Positions 6,158-6,920 of a stretch of DNA of 6,920 bases are shown here, one piece after another. Position numbers and translations under genes: made by a program. The stretch is from an uncultured Parvibacter sp. (GTDB taxonomy: Bacteria > Actinomycetota > Coriobacteriia > Coriobacteriales > Eggerthellaceae). The notes below the pieces were generated by a model. It searched no databases. It was not told the origin of the DNA and was given only the letters and a program-made list of their open reading frames with translations. The stretch lies in contig CAJUNI010000091.1 of the NCBI GenBank assembly GCA_910587945.1, forward strand, positions 1 to 6,920. Direction: 5' to 3'. How positions within the stretch are numbered: the stretch's first letter is position 1; each line of letters opens with the position of its first letter.

Positions 6158-6490
6158 ATGCTTTCCATGGAGGAGTTCAAGAAACTTTACGGAGCGCTGG
6201 GCGGAGAGCCTGAGTTCGAGTTCTCCTTCGAGGGTAGGAACTGTGTGTACATGGTCATCAAGTACGACGACCATGCCTTCTTTCAGCGCTGTGGCTATAA
6301 GGATGGCTCCGGGGAGATTGACTATACCGGCCTTGATTCGATCTTGGAATCGGACCTCATCGACGGTATCAACATGAGAAGGGACTGGGGACGCGTTTGC
6401 GACATAGTCGCTAACAGCACGATTAGCTTGTCATGCTATTCGAATGCCGAGGAGGTTATCGAGGAGCATGGAGATATTCTTTACACGTAG
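6158..6490 (+). CDS. Small acidic protein of unknown function (110 aa)
   Basis: Not recognised. The frame is open further upstream, but ATG at 6158 is chosen because GAGGAG (6146-6151) lies 6 bases before it; upstream in-frame starts lack a ribosome site. The protein begins MLSMEEFKKLYGALGGE. It has an alternating hydrophobic/polar stretch (FEFSFEGRNCVYMVIKYDD, residues 20-38) that suggests beta strands. Acidic helices follow, with LIDGINMRRDW (67-77) and VIEEHGD near the end. It has no signal peptide or membrane helix and contains four Cys, not in a metal-site spacing. It is cytoplasmic, single, and enclosed between hairpin repeat copies 1 and 2, with copy 2 starting 13 bases after the stop. 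Size and acidity recall immunity or antitoxin proteins, but no toxin is next to it, so this is only a possibility. Confidence 0.7.
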   Translation: MLSMEEFKKLYGALGGEPEFEFSFEGRNCVYMVIKYDDHAFFQRCGYKDGSGEIDYTGLDSILESDLIDGINMRRDWGRVCDIVANSTISLSCYSNAEEVIEEHGDILYT

Positions 6491-6502
6491 CTATTCCTCG
6501 CG

Positions 6503-6533
6503 TGAGTCAGCGACCGTAGCCCTTATTGACTCA
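6503..6533 (+). repeat. Dispersed 31-bp hairpin repeat, copy 2
   Basis: Same arms as copy 1 (TGAGTCA 6503-6509, TGACTCA 6527-6533). The loop GCGACCGTAGCCCTTAT has a single change. It begins 13 bases after the stop of the 110-aa gene. Neither flank matches the flanks of copies 1 or 3, so 31 bp is the true unit. No target duplication is seen. Confidence 0.9.
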
Positions 6534-6632
6534 TTCGGCCACGTAGGCGAGGAGGGCTGCAAGCTCATTGAAGCCGACATCGCCGAGGTCGTCGAATAGT
6601 AGGGAGGTTTTCCTCGTTAAACTTTTCGCCCC
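6534..6632. other. Probable gene remnant between repeat copy 2 and the yaaA promoter
   Basis: The stretch has a coding-like composition but no complete gene. On the plus strand, 6534-6599 reads in one frame to a TAG and ends KLIEADIAEVVE. On the minus strand, an open frame (6671-6531) ends GFNELAALLAYVAE and stops at the TGA supplied by the right end of repeat copy 2. Neither has a start codon with a ribosome site. At most one can be real; the plus-strand reading would be the tail of a gene that once preceded yaaA. A small GAGG/CCTC hairpin lies at 6605-6616. Confidence 0.4.
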
Positions 6633-6638
6633 TATAAT
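6633..6638 (+). promoter_or_regulatory. -10 box of the yaaA stub
   Basis: Consensus TATAAT lies 36 bases before the yaaA ATG. The -35 region is weak (TTTCCT or TTCCTC at about 6609-6615). The native yaaA promoter seems to be kept although the gene is not. Confidence 0.55.
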
Positions 6639-6673
6639 GAGAGCGAATGCCAAGCTATTGAACGAGAGCCCTT

Positions 6674-6763
6674 ATGAGAATCATCATTTCGCCCGCCAAG
6701 AAGATGACCACCAAGAGCGTTTTGCCTTGGGAAGAGCTGCCGACTTTTATTGACCGGAATTGA
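6674..6763 (+). pseudogene. yaaA: yaaA 5' fragment (29 codons), cut at repeat copy 3
   Basis: ATG at 6674 has GAGAG (6664-6668) five bases upstream. It starts MRIIISPAKKM and continues with LPWEELPTFIDRN. This is the recognisable N-terminus of the YaaA/DUF328 family (peroxide-stress, DNA-binding protein, usually ~250 aa). The frame ends at codon 29 with TGA (6761-6763), the first three bases of repeat copy 3. No frame after the repeat continues the family sequence, so this is not a simple insertion that split an otherwise intact gene. The rest was deleted or replaced. The promoter and ribosome site look intact, so a 29-residue peptide could still be made, but YaaA activity is not expected from it. 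Confidence 0.7.
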
Positions 6764-6791
6764 GTCAGTGACCGTAGCCCTTTTTGACTCA
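6761..6791 (+). repeat. Dispersed 31-bp hairpin repeat, copy 3
   Basis: Arms TGAGTCA (6761-6767) and TGACTCA (6785-6791) are identical to the other copies. The loop GTGACCGTAGCCCTTTT has one C-to-T change. It overlaps the stop codon of the yaaA stub. The orientation is the same as copies 1 and 2. Confidence 0.9.
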
Positions 6792-6920
6792 TGTAGATAT
6801 CTTGGGCTTAGTGAATACGCTTACAGAAAGATGCCGCTGCAGGTGCAAATTTGATGCCGATTGACGCGCTTTGCAATGCGAATTTCGGGTTGCGTCTCAA
6901 AAAGTGCATCTACCTAGATT
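6792..6920 (+). other. Unassigned right edge, possible partial gene from 6854
   Basis: No complete gene is visible. From ATG at 6854 a frame stays open to the window end and starts MPIDALCNANFGLRLKK. A weak AGGTG (6841-6845) lies 8 bases upstream, and the frame is also open back to 6815. It is not recognised and could equally be a gene remnant. Six-base complementary words GTAGAT (near 6794) and ATCTAC (near 6909) bracket the stretch but are too short to claim element ends. Confidence 0.25.

Noticed and set aside
6568..6753. 61-codon plus-strand frame between repeat copies 2 and 3
   Set aside because: It runs across the TATAAT promoter box in a different frame from the yaaA stub, lacks a ribosome site and has unlike-protein composition; the yaaA frame explains the same bases better.
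5902..6791. CRISPR array
   Set aside because: Only three repeat copies, separated by 570 and 227 bases that contain genes and debris; spacers are not of uniform length and no cas gene is present.
5902..6791. Integron cassette array with attC sites
   Set aside because: The heptamers do not match the attC core sites, the loop rather than only the stem ends is conserved, and no integron integrase is visible. Only the ORF-then-site layout is similar.
6881..6915. Degenerate fourth copy of the hairpin repeat in reverse orientation at the right edge
   Set aside because: TCTCAAAAAGTGCATCTAC only loosely resembles the reverse-complement repeat, lacks both arms and needs gaps; too weak to claim.
5879..6920. 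Genomic island integrated at the guaA 3' end
   Set aside because: The guaA 3' end is a known integration target, but no integrase and no second copy of the terminal guaA bases were found within the window.

Overview
The window looks like ordinary chromosome from an Actinomycetota-type bacterium. A class such as Coriobacteriia fits best, judging from moderate-to-high GC, GTG starts, strong GGAGG-type ribosome binding sites, a Ser/Thr-rich single-pass envelope protein and a Gram-positive-style lipoprotein. The taxonomic guess is inference; no 16S or other marker is present. The last ~1 kb differs from the rest and contains a short dispersed hairpin repeat, a small unknown gene and gene debris.

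Layout, left to right. Positions 2-961 (+) hold the C-terminal three quarters of a PLP-dependent fold-type I aminotransferase, followed by a terminator hairpin (1085-1117) that overlaps the 3' end of the convergent neighbour. Positions 1100-2527 (-) encode a 12-helix MFS transporter with an unusually long Ala/Ser/Thr/Pro-rich central loop. The 366-base gap 2528-2893 carries a candidate promoter for the transporter on the minus strand and, on the plus strand, a cobalamin (B12) riboswitch. The riboswitch leads directly into a DUF4430 / transcobalamin-C-terminal-like lipoprotein (2894-3364), which ends in a good terminator (3399-3438). Positions 3462-4616 (-) encode an unrecognised membrane protein with a low-complexity Ser/Thr/Asp tail and three 15-residue tandem repeats carrying TQ(Q/P)L. 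A 281-base divergent gap with an inverted repeat and a TATAAT box precedes guaA (4898-5878, +). This guaA is a stand-alone ATP-pyrophosphatase/dimerisation form of GMP synthase with no glutamine amidotransferase domain.

Downstream of guaA, a 31-bp hairpin repeat occurs three times in the same orientation (5902-5932, 6503-6533, 6761-6791). The arms are TGAGTCA / TGACTCA and the 17-nt loop is nearly invariant. Each copy sits directly after a plus-strand reading frame: guaA, a 110-aa unknown protein (6158-6490), and a 29-codon N-terminal stub of yaaA (6674-6763) whose stop codon is the first three bases of the third copy. The pieces between copies look like small modules or debris joined at the repeat, with no recombinase in the window. 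This is the best candidate here for something undescribed.

Functionally, the genes are mostly independent single-gene transcription units: amino-acid metabolism, small-molecule export or import, B12 acquisition at the surface, an envelope protein and purine synthesis. No RNA genes, CRISPR arrays, integrases or transposases were seen.
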